From positions 1-31,646 of the forward strand of contig JAGOEH010000015.1 of the NCBI GenBank assembly GCA_017997825.1: a stretch of 31,646 nt of DNA. Reading direction: 5' to 3'. Shown one piece after another: positions 9,499 to 17,105 of this stretch; positions within the stretch are counted from its first letter, which is position 1, and the number at the start of each line of letters is the position of its first letter. The DNA is from Candidatus Delongbacteria bacterium (GTDB taxonomy: Bacteria > JAGOEH01). Made by a program: the position numbers and the translations under genes. The notes beneath the pieces were generated by a model. That model saw only the letters and a program-made list of their open reading frames with translations, was not told where the DNA came from and made no database searches.

Positions 9499-10347
9499 TC
9501 ACTCTACCACCACTTCGATGGTTTCCTGCAAACGATCACTCAGAATGCGGGCCATATTCTCCACCGTGAAGGAATGTAACGGGCAGGTAGAGCAGGCACC
9601 GCTCATCGCGATAATAACCTTGGGCAAATCGATATCCAGGATTTCAATTTTCCCACCTTCCTGTTCAACCTGTATCGCAATCTCGTCCATTATAATCTTT
9701 TGGATCAGATTGATCTTCTGAAGATTGGTCATCGTTTTCGATCCGGAGCTGACCGAATCATCAGCATGCTTATTCCAGTATCGGTTGATTAGGGCCTGGA
9801 TATCATCCTTACAATTTCCGCAGGCTCCGCCCGCTTTGGTGAAATGGGTCACCTCGTCAACCGTTTTAAGTCTATTTTCCTCGATCGCCTTGAGAATCTT
9901 GTGTTCGGTCACCCCAAAACACTTGCAAACCAAGCGGCTGTGATGATTCACTGTTTCGTCGCTCTGTACCGTATCGATACCGCGGATTTTGGCGATGGCG
10001 CTTTCCAGTGCTTCTTCCGCCATAACGGAACAGTGCATTTTTTCATCCGGGAGTCCGCCCAGATAATCGGCAATATCCTTATTAGTGACCTTAAGGGCTT
10101 CATCCAACGTCTTTCCCTTGATCATTTCGGTCAAGACCGAACTGGAAGCGATCGCACTTCCGCAACCAAAGGTTTTAAAGCGGGCATCGATGATCCGTTC
10201 TTTTTTTTCATCCAGTTTCAAGGAAAGCTTTAAGGCATCCCCGCAGACCACCGATCCGACTTCCGCCACCACATCGGCATCCTGGATTTCACCCACATTG
10301 TGAGGGTGAAGATAGTGTTCTTTAACTTTATCGGTATAATTCCACAT
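9499..10347 (-). CDS. nifU: Full-length NifU Fe-S scaffold protein
   Basis: Scaffold on which Fe-S clusters are built with sulfur from NifS. All three NifU modules are present: an IscU-like domain with Cys35, Cys62 and Cys106; a central permanent [2Fe-2S] domain with Cys141, Cys143, Cys176 and Cys179 (CKCFG; GGACGNC); and a C-terminal Nfu domain with Cys252 and Cys255 (ACSTCP). These positions follow Azotobacter NifU closely; the protein is 282 aa, slightly shorter in the last linker. The start has AAGGAG seven bases upstream. It lies 41 nt after leuS and 9 nt before nifS, giving the usual nifU-nifS pair inside a larger operon. Confidence 0.96.
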   Translation of the reverse strand: MWNYTDKVKEHYLHPHNVGEIQDADVVAEVGSVVCGDALKLSLKLDEKKERIIDARFKTFGCGSAIASSSVLTEMIKGKTLDEALKVTNKDIADYLGGLPDEKMHCSVMAEEALESAIAKIRGIDTVQSDETVNHHSRLVCKCFGVTEHKILKAIEENRLKTVDEVTHFTKAGGACGNCKDDIQALINRYWNKHADDSVSSGSKTMTNLQKINLIQKIIMDEIAIQVEQEGGKIEILDIDLPKVIIAMSGACSTCPLHSFTVENMARILSDRLQETIEVVVE

Positions 10348-10388
10348 GTTTGACTCCTTGCTTAATCATCCCATCGGTTCAGCCGGGA

Positions 10389-12812
10389 TCAGACGACAAT
10401 ACTCACCAGTTTGCCTGGAATACAGATTATTTTGCGCGGAGTTTTTCCCTCCAAATATTTAACTACATTGGGTTCCATTAAGGCAGCCTGTTTGACCGAT
10501 TCTTCAGGCGTATCAATAGAGATTTCCAGTTTTCCCCGAACCTTTCCATTAACCTGAATTGCCATCGTCACACAATCCTCGGTGGCCAGGTCGTCCGAAT
10601 AGGTCGGCCATGCCGCATGGGTAAACAGGGAGGCAGGTTTTCCCCGGTGCTGCCATAATTCCTCGGCCATATGGGGGGCAAAAGGAGCAATCAAAAGAAT
10701 CAATGGCTCGATATAAGCGGTCAAATTGCTGGGGCCCTGCTTATCCAGATAGGCATAAAGAACGTTAAGATACTCCATCATGGCCGCGATCGCAGTATTG
10801 AAACGGAATTTATCGGTATCCAGGGTTACCTTGCGGATCGTCTGATGAAGCTTACGGGTCAGTTGCAGATCGTCCACCTGGAGCTTGTCGTCCGGATTGA
10901 TATGCACGATTCGCCAGATTCGGTTGATAAAGCGATGGACTCCTTGAATTCCTGAATCATCCCAATCACCCCCGTCTTCATAAGAACCCATAAACATCAT
11001 GTAGCAGCGAAAAGTATCGGAACCATACTGTTGAATATAATCATCCGGATTGACAACATTCCCGCGTGATTTGGACATTTTAGCGCCGTTCCGGGTGATG
11101 GTTCCCTGATGAACCAAGCACTGAAACGGCTCATCGAACGTAATATAGTTGAGATCATGAAGGACTTTGGTAATAAAGCGGGCATACAACAGGTGCATAC
11201 AGGCATGTTCCGCTCCCCCGACATATTGATCGACCGGGAGCCAGGCATTAGCCTGATCGGAATCAAACGGGCGATCTTCCAGACTGGGATCAAGATAGCG
11301 AAGAAAATACCAGGAGGAACAAACGAAGGTGTCCATGGTATCAACTTCACGACGGGCCGCTTTTCCGCATTTTGGGCAGGTAGTCGTGACAAAATCAGGG
11401 GAGGTGGCCAGCGGAGATTGTCCCCGTGGGGTAAAATCGACATTTTCGGGGAGGAGCACCGGCAGATCGGAATCAGGGACCGGGAGTGTTCCGCAGTCGG
11501 GACAATAGATAATAGGAATAGGAGCGCCCCAGTAGCGTTGACGACTGATCAGCCAATCCCGCAGCCGATAGTTGATCGTCCCTCGCCCGCACTTTTTTTC
11601 TTCCAGGCGTTCGATCATTTTTGCGATACCCGCTTTTGAATCCAATCCGTCGAAGTCCTTTGAATTCACCATAGTTCCGTAATCGGTAAATGCCCGGTCC
11701 TGGGGATACTCTCCCTGCACAGGCCGAATCACCGGCCGAATCGGGAGCGCATACTTCAAAGCGAATTCATAGTCACGTTGATCATGAGCAGGAACCGCCA
11801 TCACCGCTCCGGTTCCATAGGAGGCCAAGACATAGTCGGCGATCCAGATGGGTATCGTCTCACCATTAATCGGATTGACCGCGTAGCTTCCGGTAAATAC
11901 CCCGTTTTTTCCCTTTTCCGTACTCAATCGCTCAATTTCAGTTTGTTGGCGTGCATTTTCCTGGTAATCCATCACGGCCGGACGATTTTCAGCCCGGGTC
12001 AGTTTTTCCACCCACGCATGCTCAGGCGAAAGCACAACATAGGTCACTCCGAACAGGGTATCCGCCCGGGTGGTAAAAACCCGGATCTTGGTCTGGGGAT
12101 CCTCAACCAGCGGAAATTCAATCTCGGCACCGATACTCTTTCCGATCCAGTTCCGCTGCATAGTCTTGGTTCTTTCCGGCCAATCGATTCGGTTTAATCC
12201 CTCTAATAAGGCATCGGCATAATCCGTGATCTTAAAAAACCACTGCTCCAGGTCCTGATGCACCACTGCTGTAGTGCAACGTTCACAGCATCCGTCCTTA
12301 ACCTGTTCGTTGGCCAGGACTGTCATACAGGAAGGACACCAATTGACCGGCGCTTTTTTCTTATAAGCCAATCCATGCTTATATAATTGGAGAAATATCC
12401 ACTGAGTCCAGCGATAATACTCCGGCCGGCTGGTATCCACTTCCCGGTCCCAATCGTACATCGCGCCGATTTCTTTGAGTTGCTGCCGTATATAATTAAT
12501 ATTGGAGGCGGTACTTTTGGCCGGATGGACTCCCGTCTTGACGGCATAATTCTCGGCCGGAAGACCGAACGCATCAAACCCCATCGGTTCAAATAGTGTA
12601 TACCCCTGTAGCCGCTTAAATCGAGCCCAGCTATCGGTCGGACCAAAATTATACCAATGACCGATATGGAGCTTATCACCACTTGGATAGCTAAACATGA
12701 CCAAACAGTACTTTTTTTTATCCGGACACGTCATATCCGTCGTGTGCAGCTTTTCCTTCTCCCAGAACAATCTCCATTTTTTTTCCAACGGGATAAAATC
12801 ATACTTATCCAT
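10389..12812 (-). CDS. leuS: Leucyl-tRNA synthetase
   Basis: Charges tRNA-Leu; class I synthetase. The HIGH signature is residues 49-52 (KLHIGHWYNFG), followed by LFEPMGFDAFGLPAENYAV, which is diagnostic for LeuRS. A zinc-knuckle-like CPSC..CCERC lies near residues 160-180, the CP1 editing domain contains TTRADTLFGVTYV, a second CPDC/CPKC pair precedes SSWYFLRYLDPS, and KMSKS is 578-582. The C-terminal anticodon-binding and tail regions are present (IQVNGKVRGKLE). At 807 residues it is on the short side for bacterial LeuRS (about 820-880). It is the first gene of a six-gene operon, about 95 nt downstream of a strong promoter. Confidence 0.97.
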   Translation of the reverse strand: MDKYDFIPLEKKWRLFWEKEKLHTTDMTCPDKKKYCLVMFSYPSGDKLHIGHWYNFGPTDSWARFKRLQGYTLFEPMGFDAFGLPAENYAVKTGVHPAKSTASNINYIRQQLKEIGAMYDWDREVDTSRPEYYRWTQWIFLQLYKHGLAYKKKAPVNWCPSCMTVLANEQVKDGCCERCTTAVVHQDLEQWFFKITDYADALLEGLNRIDWPERTKTMQRNWIGKSIGAEIEFPLVEDPQTKIRVFTTRADTLFGVTYVVLSPEHAWVEKLTRAENRPAVMDYQENARQQTEIERLSTEKGKNGVFTGSYAVNPINGETIPIWIADYVLASYGTGAVMAVPAHDQRDYEFALKYALPIRPVIRPVQGEYPQDRAFTDYGTMVNSKDFDGLDSKAGIAKMIERLEEKKCGRGTINYRLRDWLISRQRYWGAPIPIIYCPDCGTLPVPDSDLPVLLPENVDFTPRGQSPLATSPDFVTTTCPKCGKAARREVDTMDTFVCSSWYFLRYLDPSLEDRPFDSDQANAWLPVDQYVGGAEHACMHLLYARFITKVLHDLNYITFDEPFQCLVHQGTITRNGAKMSKSRGNVVNPDDYIQQYGSDTFRCYMMFMGSYEDGGDWDDSGIQGVHRFINRIWRIVHINPDDKLQVDDLQLTRKLHQTIRKVTLDTDKFRFNTAIAAMMEYLNVLYAYLDKQGPSNLTAYIEPLILLIAPFAPHMAEELWQHRGKPASLFTHAAWPTYSDDLATEDCVTMAIQVNGKVRGKLEISIDTPEESVKQAALMEPNVVKYLEGKTPRKIICIPGKLVSIVV

Positions 12813-12911
12813 AGCCGTCTCCCAATCTCATAAGCGGTATACAGTCACACCATATTGTCATGGATGAACCGGATATCCAATCAGAAATCCCTCATCCTAC
12901 AAATTTAAACC

Positions 12912-12940
12912 AATATAATAAGAATCATTATCAATGTCAA
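12912..12940 (-). promoter_or_regulatory. Sigma-70-type promoter of the leuS-nifUS-lon operon
   Basis: On the minus strand the -35 box TTGACA (12940-12935) and the -10 box TATATT (12917-12912) are separated by 17 bp. Predicted transcription starts near 12905, giving a leader of about 93 nt before leuS. A perfect -35, an optimal spacer and a 5/6 -10 make this one of the best promoter matches in the window. Confidence 0.78.
12914..12932. promoter_or_regulatory. Fur-box-like operator overlapping the promoter
   Basis: The 19-bp sequence TATAATAAGAATCATTATC matches the classical Fur box GATAATGATAATCATTATC at 16 of 19 positions by direct comparison. It fills the promoter spacer and reaches into the -10 box, where a bound repressor would block RNA polymerase. 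The operon contains nifU and nifS, genes known to be iron-controlled in other bacteria. A/T-rich promoter sequence can mimic Fur boxes, so this is a prediction. Confidence 0.5.
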
Positions 12941-13061
12941 GTTTATTTCGAGTCTGGATTACGGATTTTCGATTGAATTGATTATCGATATGATACCGAT
13001 GATAGCCCCACGATCATGTTAATACGTCACACCCAAAAGCAGGCCGGGTATCGGAACCGAT
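12941..13061. other. Spacer between the URO-D gene and the leuS promoter
   Basis: About 120 bp downstream of the URO-D gene and upstream of the leuS promoter. It is A/T-rich with some short GAT/ATC inverted repeats, but no stable hairpin followed by a T-run on the minus strand. I therefore cannot place an intrinsic terminator for the upstream cluster here. Confidence 0.4.
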
Positions 13062-14120
13062 TCAGGAATTGGCAATCGGATAGCGCCCGAATTGTCGAGT
13101 GGCCTGGATCATGGCAAGGTAATTGGGATAGGGAACATATTCCGGGATACTGTTGGCCGATCCGAGACAATAACCGCCTCCCGGAGCCAGGGTTTCAATC
13201 CGTTGACGAACCTCCCGTTCAACCTCCTGAGGCGTACCCCGGGTTAAGGTATACGCCAGATCGATGTTTCCAATGATACACAAGGAATGTCCGAATTGAT
13301 TTTTAATTTCTACAATATCCATCGCTTTCGGCTCAATGGGATGAAGCGCTGTAACACCGGCTTGAATAATATCCTCCATCACCATCCAGAGTTTTCCGTC
13401 GGAATGATAGAGAAAGGGTTTTTGGTAGTCCCGGGCCAGATCCCCTATTTTTTTCAACCAGGGAAAAAAATAGGTCCGCAGAACATCCGGGCCGACCATC
13501 AAGCCGCCGGCATAAGCGATATCATCACTGTACCAGATCGCCCGAACCATATCCATCTGAACCATGGTGTGAAACATGGAATAGACCAGACGGCCTATGG
13601 TATCGAACAATTCGGCGACCAGATCGGGATTCTCAAACAGGGCGATCGAGAAATTCTCGAATCCCATCATCTCCCAGACCATGGTAAAGATATCCCCGTA
13701 TTGCCCGATCACCATCAGATGATCGGGCAGAATGGATTTAACGAGTTCAAACCGTGAATAATCAATCGATTCAAGGGTTGGAAAGCGGTAGTGTTCAAAA
13801 TCGGCAACACTGGTTATCATATTCTGGTACTGGTTGGCCCATTTGCGAGTCCCCTCGAATTCCACCAGCTGGGTTTCATAATGACCCGATTGGGATGGGA
13901 TTTTAGCCGGATTCATATCGATGATCGGCTGCAGCTTGATGTAATCGTAACCGGCCATCTCAGCGAATTCAATCTCATCATGCAAGGCCAGACACTTTCG
14001 ATTCAGCAGTTTCTCTTTGATCGCGGCTGAAATCCCCAGTTCCACTAAGGGGACATAATCAGGCTCACCCTGCCGGGTCAACGCCTGCATCAAACGGGTA
14101 TAATCAGATAAACGCGTCAT
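13062..14120 (-). CDS. Uroporphyrinogen decarboxylase-family (URO-D-like) protein
   Basis: A 352-residue TIM-barrel protein of the URO-D superfamily, which includes HemE and the corrinoid methyltransferases MtaA/CmuA. Family marks are HSDGKLWMVMEDIIQAG, where HSDG sits at the HxCG position of the methyltransferases, ALHPIEPKA..DIVEIK and IIGNIDLAYTLTRGTPQEV, plus the ending PGGGYCLGSANSIPEYVPY. The normal HemE N-terminal motif (RQAGRY) is absent, so I do not call it HemE. No corrinoid protein or MtaB-like partner is nearby, and the substrate cannot be named. I chose ATG 14120, which has GGAG eight bases upstream, over a GTG nine bases earlier whose GGA sits too close. It follows the IPT lipoprotein by 52 nt and may be co-transcribed. 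Confidence 0.88.
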   Translation of the reverse strand: MTRLSDYTRLMQALTRQGEPDYVPLVELGISAAIKEKLLNRKCLALHDEIEFAEMAGYDYIKLQPIIDMNPAKIPSQSGHYETQLVEFEGTRKWANQYQNMITSVADFEHYRFPTLESIDYSRFELVKSILPDHLMVIGQYGDIFTMVWEMMGFENFSIALFENPDLVAELFDTIGRLVYSMFHTMVQMDMVRAIWYSDDIAYAGGLMVGPDVLRTYFFPWLKKIGDLARDYQKPFLYHSDGKLWMVMEDIIQAGVTALHPIEPKAMDIVEIKNQFGHSLCIIGNIDLAYTLTRGTPQEVEREVRQRIETLAPGGGYCLGSANSIPEYVPYPNYLAMIQATRQFGRYPIANS

Positions 14121-14172
14121 ATGAATCACTCCGCTTTCGGATGGTGCGAGTTATCGATCAGGCGAGAAATCC

Positions 14173-15345
14173 TTACCCGCGGCCATGATAAGGAGCGCCC
14201 TTCTGTTCCATTTTAATTCGAATCACACGATTCCCAATATTGTAGTACAAATACCGGTCATTCCCCCAGCATACCGACGATCCGGGCAGATTCAGGATTT
14301 CCTGCAGAAATGGTACCGCCGGACTATAGCCCGATGAACTCTTCTCGATTAAATATAGGGCACTGACCAGCTCGGAGGAAGCGATAATACTTCCGGTTTC
14401 TGAAAATGTAAAGGAGGTTATCACACCGCCACCGGCCGCTCCGACCGTCGATTTCCAGTCATAAACCAGCTCTTTGTCACCCAGTGTTCCATCGGCATCC
14501 TGAATCGGGGAACGCCAGATGGAATCCGCTGAGGCGGCATAAACATACCCGTCAAAAACCCGGATATTCAGAAGCTTGGTTCCGGTAAAGGCCTGGATGA
14601 CCGCATTGGTTCCATCCGGTTTCATCCGGGTAATCCCATTTTTGGCCGCGATAAAGATATTACCGTTGGCATCAAAATCAAAGCATTCGATCTTCTCTTT
14701 GGTCATGGCGCTATTCACCGTCACCGTGGCGCCCCCTTCGACCGGAACCTTGTACAATCGCTTGGTTTTGGCATAAAACACATAGCTGCCGTTCTCTCCA
14801 ACCCTACAACCGACCGGGGCCGAAATCCCTTCGTTGGTTACCCGGGTCTTGGACTGATCCGGGGCGACCTTGACGATCTCATTGGACAGCAGAACAAAAA
14901 GGTTTTCATTCTTATCGCAGTCCATGGCTACCACGGCATCGACATCTGAAAACCCTCCATACTCTTCCGAAAGGAGCTCCAGGCTGTATTTTTTGTATTC
15001 AGCCATTACGAAAGCCCCGGACACGGCAATCTTGATGGCGAATGAATCGCCGGCCACCAAGGGTGGAATCAGGGTCAGGGAGGTCGGAGATGCCGTCAAC
15101 AGGGTTGCTTTGACATTGTTGAAATAAACATAATTATTCTCCAGGACCTGAGAAAAATTTTCCCCCTGGATGGTAATCTGGGTATAACCGGCATAAGCCG
15201 AATTGGGCGGAGTGACCGAGCTGATGACTGGGGTCGGGGCTCCGGTATCCGGCTGATAGATACTGGCAGGTAAATCGCTTTTCTGACAACTGAAGCACAG
15301 GATGCCGCAGGCGATCCAACTTAAAAATAGGGCAATTCTTTTCAT
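14173..15345 (-). CDS. IPT/TIG-domain lipoprotein with a repeat-rich, propeller-like C-terminal region
   Basis: Probably anchored in the envelope by a lipid on Cys20: the N-terminus MKRIALFLSWIACGILCFSC is a lipoprotein signal with a slightly atypical lipobox (CFSC). An IPT/TIG immunoglobulin-like domain follows (about residues 35-125, PVISSVTPPNSAYAGYTQIT onward). The rest (about 130-385) has repeated short blade-like units (GNIFIAAKNGITRMKPDG; YVYAASADSIWRS), as in NHL/SMP-30 propellers. The start at 15345 has AGGAG nine bases upstream; a longer frame would run into the preceding gene. It is 31 nt after the PorV-like gene. IPT lipoproteins beside TonB receptors often bind extracellular polymers, but the ligand is unknown. 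Confidence 0.85.
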   Translation of the reverse strand: MKRIALFLSWIACGILCFSCQKSDLPASIYQPDTGAPTPVISSVTPPNSAYAGYTQITIQGENFSQVLENNYVYFNNVKATLLTASPTSLTLIPPLVAGDSFAIKIAVSGAFVMAEYKKYSLELLSEEYGGFSDVDAVVAMDCDKNENLFVLLSNEIVKVAPDQSKTRVTNEGISAPVGCRVGENGSYVFYAKTKRLYKVPVEGGATVTVNSAMTKEKIECFDFDANGNIFIAAKNGITRMKPDGTNAVIQAFTGTKLLNIRVFDGYVYAASADSIWRSPIQDADGTLGDKELVYDWKSTVGAAGGGVITSFTFSETGSIIASSELVSALYLIEKSSSGYSPAVPFLQEILNLPGSSVCWGNDRYLYYNIGNRVIRIKMEQKGAPYHGRG

Positions 15346-15376
15346 GAATTCAGTCTCCTGTTTATCGTCAAATCGG

Positions 15377-16378
15377 TTAATAACAGAAACGGAAGGTGAT
15401 GCGCTGGACATTATCGAACAGGCCATAAGGAGTGTATCCGTAATCGATACTGAAACCGTATTTTTTCAATCCGAATCCCAGCGAAACACCGCACTCATCC
15501 CGATTGAACATATACCCGGCACGACCGTAAAAGGTCTGCATGAAGCTGTACTCAGCCCCCAGATTCAATTGTTCGGAATGATCGCGGGGATGGATTGCCT
15601 CAAGAGCCGTATACAGGCTGTGCCGCTGAGCTTTAAGATTGGGGAAAAATTCCATAACATCAATCGACAATCCGATTCGAAATGCCAGCGGCAATTGGAA
15701 TCCTTCATCTTCATAGGTAATTTCCTGCGAGAAATTTCGGACCGACATACCGACTGTCAGATTTTTATAACCGGAATTGAACAGGGTACCGAAATCGAAG
15801 GCGAACGCACTGGCGGTATTTTTTTTGACTTCCAATCCATCGGTACCTGGAATCACGCTTTTGGCGAGGTATTCATCAATGTACTTGATCTGACCTCCGA
15901 TACTGAACTTGTTCGACAGGGCGCGGGCATAACCGACGCCGACGGAAAGCCCTGAAGGCTTCATGATCTCCGTATCGATATAGCCTTGAGGATTGGCATA
16001 CACCATGGTCCCCTCGATATCCCCATATTGAGCGCTGATCAGTGAAAATCCCAGCACTCCATATTTTCCGTTGGCCGGACTGAAGGCCACGGCAAAGGCG
16101 TTTAAATCAATATCGGCAATCCAATTGATCTGGGTAAAGGTAAAATCACTGATGGCATTCAGGTTAGCCATTCCGGCCGGATTAAAAAAGAGTGAGGTCG
16201 ACTGCATATCAAGCGTCGTGGTGGCTTCACCCATTCCGGCTGCCCGAGCATCCGTGGCCACACTCAAAAACTGCATTCCGGTTTGGGCCAGCTTCTCTCT
16301 GGCATTGGCTACCGTCAGCAGTCCGGTGCCGATCAGAAGTAAACCTGTCAGCAAGGCTCGAAAGGTAAATCTATTCAT
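15377..16378 (-). CDS. PorV/PorQ-family outer-membrane beta-barrel protein
   Basis: A 333-residue protein with a cleavable signal peptide (about 26 residues, ending VANA before REKLA). The PorV/PorQ (UPF0164) signature follows: GMQFLSVATDARAAGMGEA and STSLFFNPAGMANL (about residues 34-73). Alternating hydrophobic strands run to the C-terminal aromatic residue (ITFRFCY), typical of outer-membrane barrels. In Bacteroidota PorV carries T9SS cargo to the surface attachment complex; other family members are less studied. Because it sits one gene away from a cargo-like protein with a sorting domain, I infer a cargo-linked shuttle or barrel role. GGAGG lies seven bases before the ATG, and the gene is 37 nt after its neighbour. 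Confidence 0.88.
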   Translation of the reverse strand: MNRFTFRALLTGLLLIGTGLLTVANAREKLAQTGMQFLSVATDARAAGMGEATTTLDMQSTSLFFNPAGMANLNAISDFTFTQINWIADIDLNAFAVAFSPANGKYGVLGFSLISAQYGDIEGTMVYANPQGYIDTEIMKPSGLSVGVGYARALSNKFSIGGQIKYIDEYLAKSVIPGTDGLEVKKNTASAFAFDFGTLFNSGYKNLTVGMSVRNFSQEITYEDEGFQLPLAFRIGLSIDVMEFFPNLKAQRHSLYTALEAIHPRDHSEQLNLGAEYSFMQTFYGRAGYMFNRDECGVSLGFGLKKYGFSIDYGYTPYGLFDNVQRITFRFCY

Positions 16379-16415
16379 TATTTATCCTCCAATTCAACCG
16401 TTTATCCCGGATGGG

Positions 16416-17069
16416 TTAGTTTTGAATGACCAGAAAAAATTTGGCGGCCAATGTCTTATCGGTTTTGGTAAACTGAAGGAGATATTTTCCGCTCTGGGCA
16501 TCGATCTCGGTTCTGGTTTTGATCCGTCGGCAATACGCATAGGTCTCCAGGGAGAGATGATCAGCGGTGCGGCTCATCGTCTGTCCCGAGGCGGAGATCA
16601 GGTTGAGTTCCAGATAATCATCCAGATAAATCACAACCTTCCCGCTGGTGCCTGCTGCATCCAGCACAACATAAGAATATTCGGCATCCTCCGGAATCGT
16701 AACATAAACTGGAGTTTCCGATAATGCGAGCCGGGCCTTTTTCCCTTTCCCCACCGAAACCGGTTTGATGCGCTCGTGAATGCTTTCCAGGGAATCCATC
16801 ACCTGTTGAGCCTGAGTGGAAACGGACGAATCGCTCCAGGTTGTATCGATCGCCTTAAGGGCATACGCAACCAGGGTATCGGTAACTACCAATTTGGCGG
16901 TTGTATCCGCCGAAGCCGTGTCACGGATCTCCCCCTGGCTGAATTGGTCACAGGCGGTCTGATCCTTGGCTGAAATCGAATAGGTTTCATCTTCATAATC
17001 GGAACAGAGCATCAATCCAAGCAAAAGACAGCCGCCTGCTACGATCAGGGTTATGATTTTTCGTTTCAT
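16416..17069 (-). CDS. Small exported envelope protein, possible lipoprotein
   Basis: A 217-residue protein that I do not recognise as a named family. It starts MKRKIITLIVAGGCLLLGLM and then LCSDYED, a signal sequence with a possible but atypical lipobox (LMLC, Cys22). The mature part is Ser/Thr/Asp-rich at first, with a helical stretch (TQAQQVMDSLESIHERIKPV, about 93-112). The second half looks like a beta-sandwich with EDAEYSYVVLDAAGTSGKVVI and ends YLLQFTKTDKTLAAKFFLVI. That pattern is reminiscent of a small periplasmic or surface domain. ATG 17069 has AGAGGAG seven bases upstream. Its position between a T9SS-type cargo and a PorV-like barrel suggests an accessory envelope role. Confidence 0.8.
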   Translation of the reverse strand: MKRKIITLIVAGGCLLLGLMLCSDYEDETYSISAKDQTACDQFSQGEIRDTASADTTAKLVVTDTLVAYALKAIDTTWSDSSVSTQAQQVMDSLESIHERIKPVSVGKGKKARLALSETPVYVTIPEDAEYSYVVLDAAGTSGKVVIYLDDYLELNLISASGQTMSRTADHLSLETYAYCRRIKTRTEIDAQSGKYLLQFTKTDKTLAAKFFLVIQN

Positions 17070-17105
17070 TGAGAATCTCCTCTTAAATCGTAATGGTTCC
17101 ACCAC

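Noticed and set aside
9499-10347. Nitrogen fixation island suggested by nifU and nifS
   Set aside because: No nifHDK, nifB or other nitrogen-fixation genes are present; NifUS pairs serve general Fe-S assembly in several anaerobic lineages.
13062-14120. Calling the URO-D-family gene hemE
   Set aside because: The diagnostic N-terminal RQAGRY-type motif is missing and HSDG replaces the expected residues; no heme genes adjoin it.
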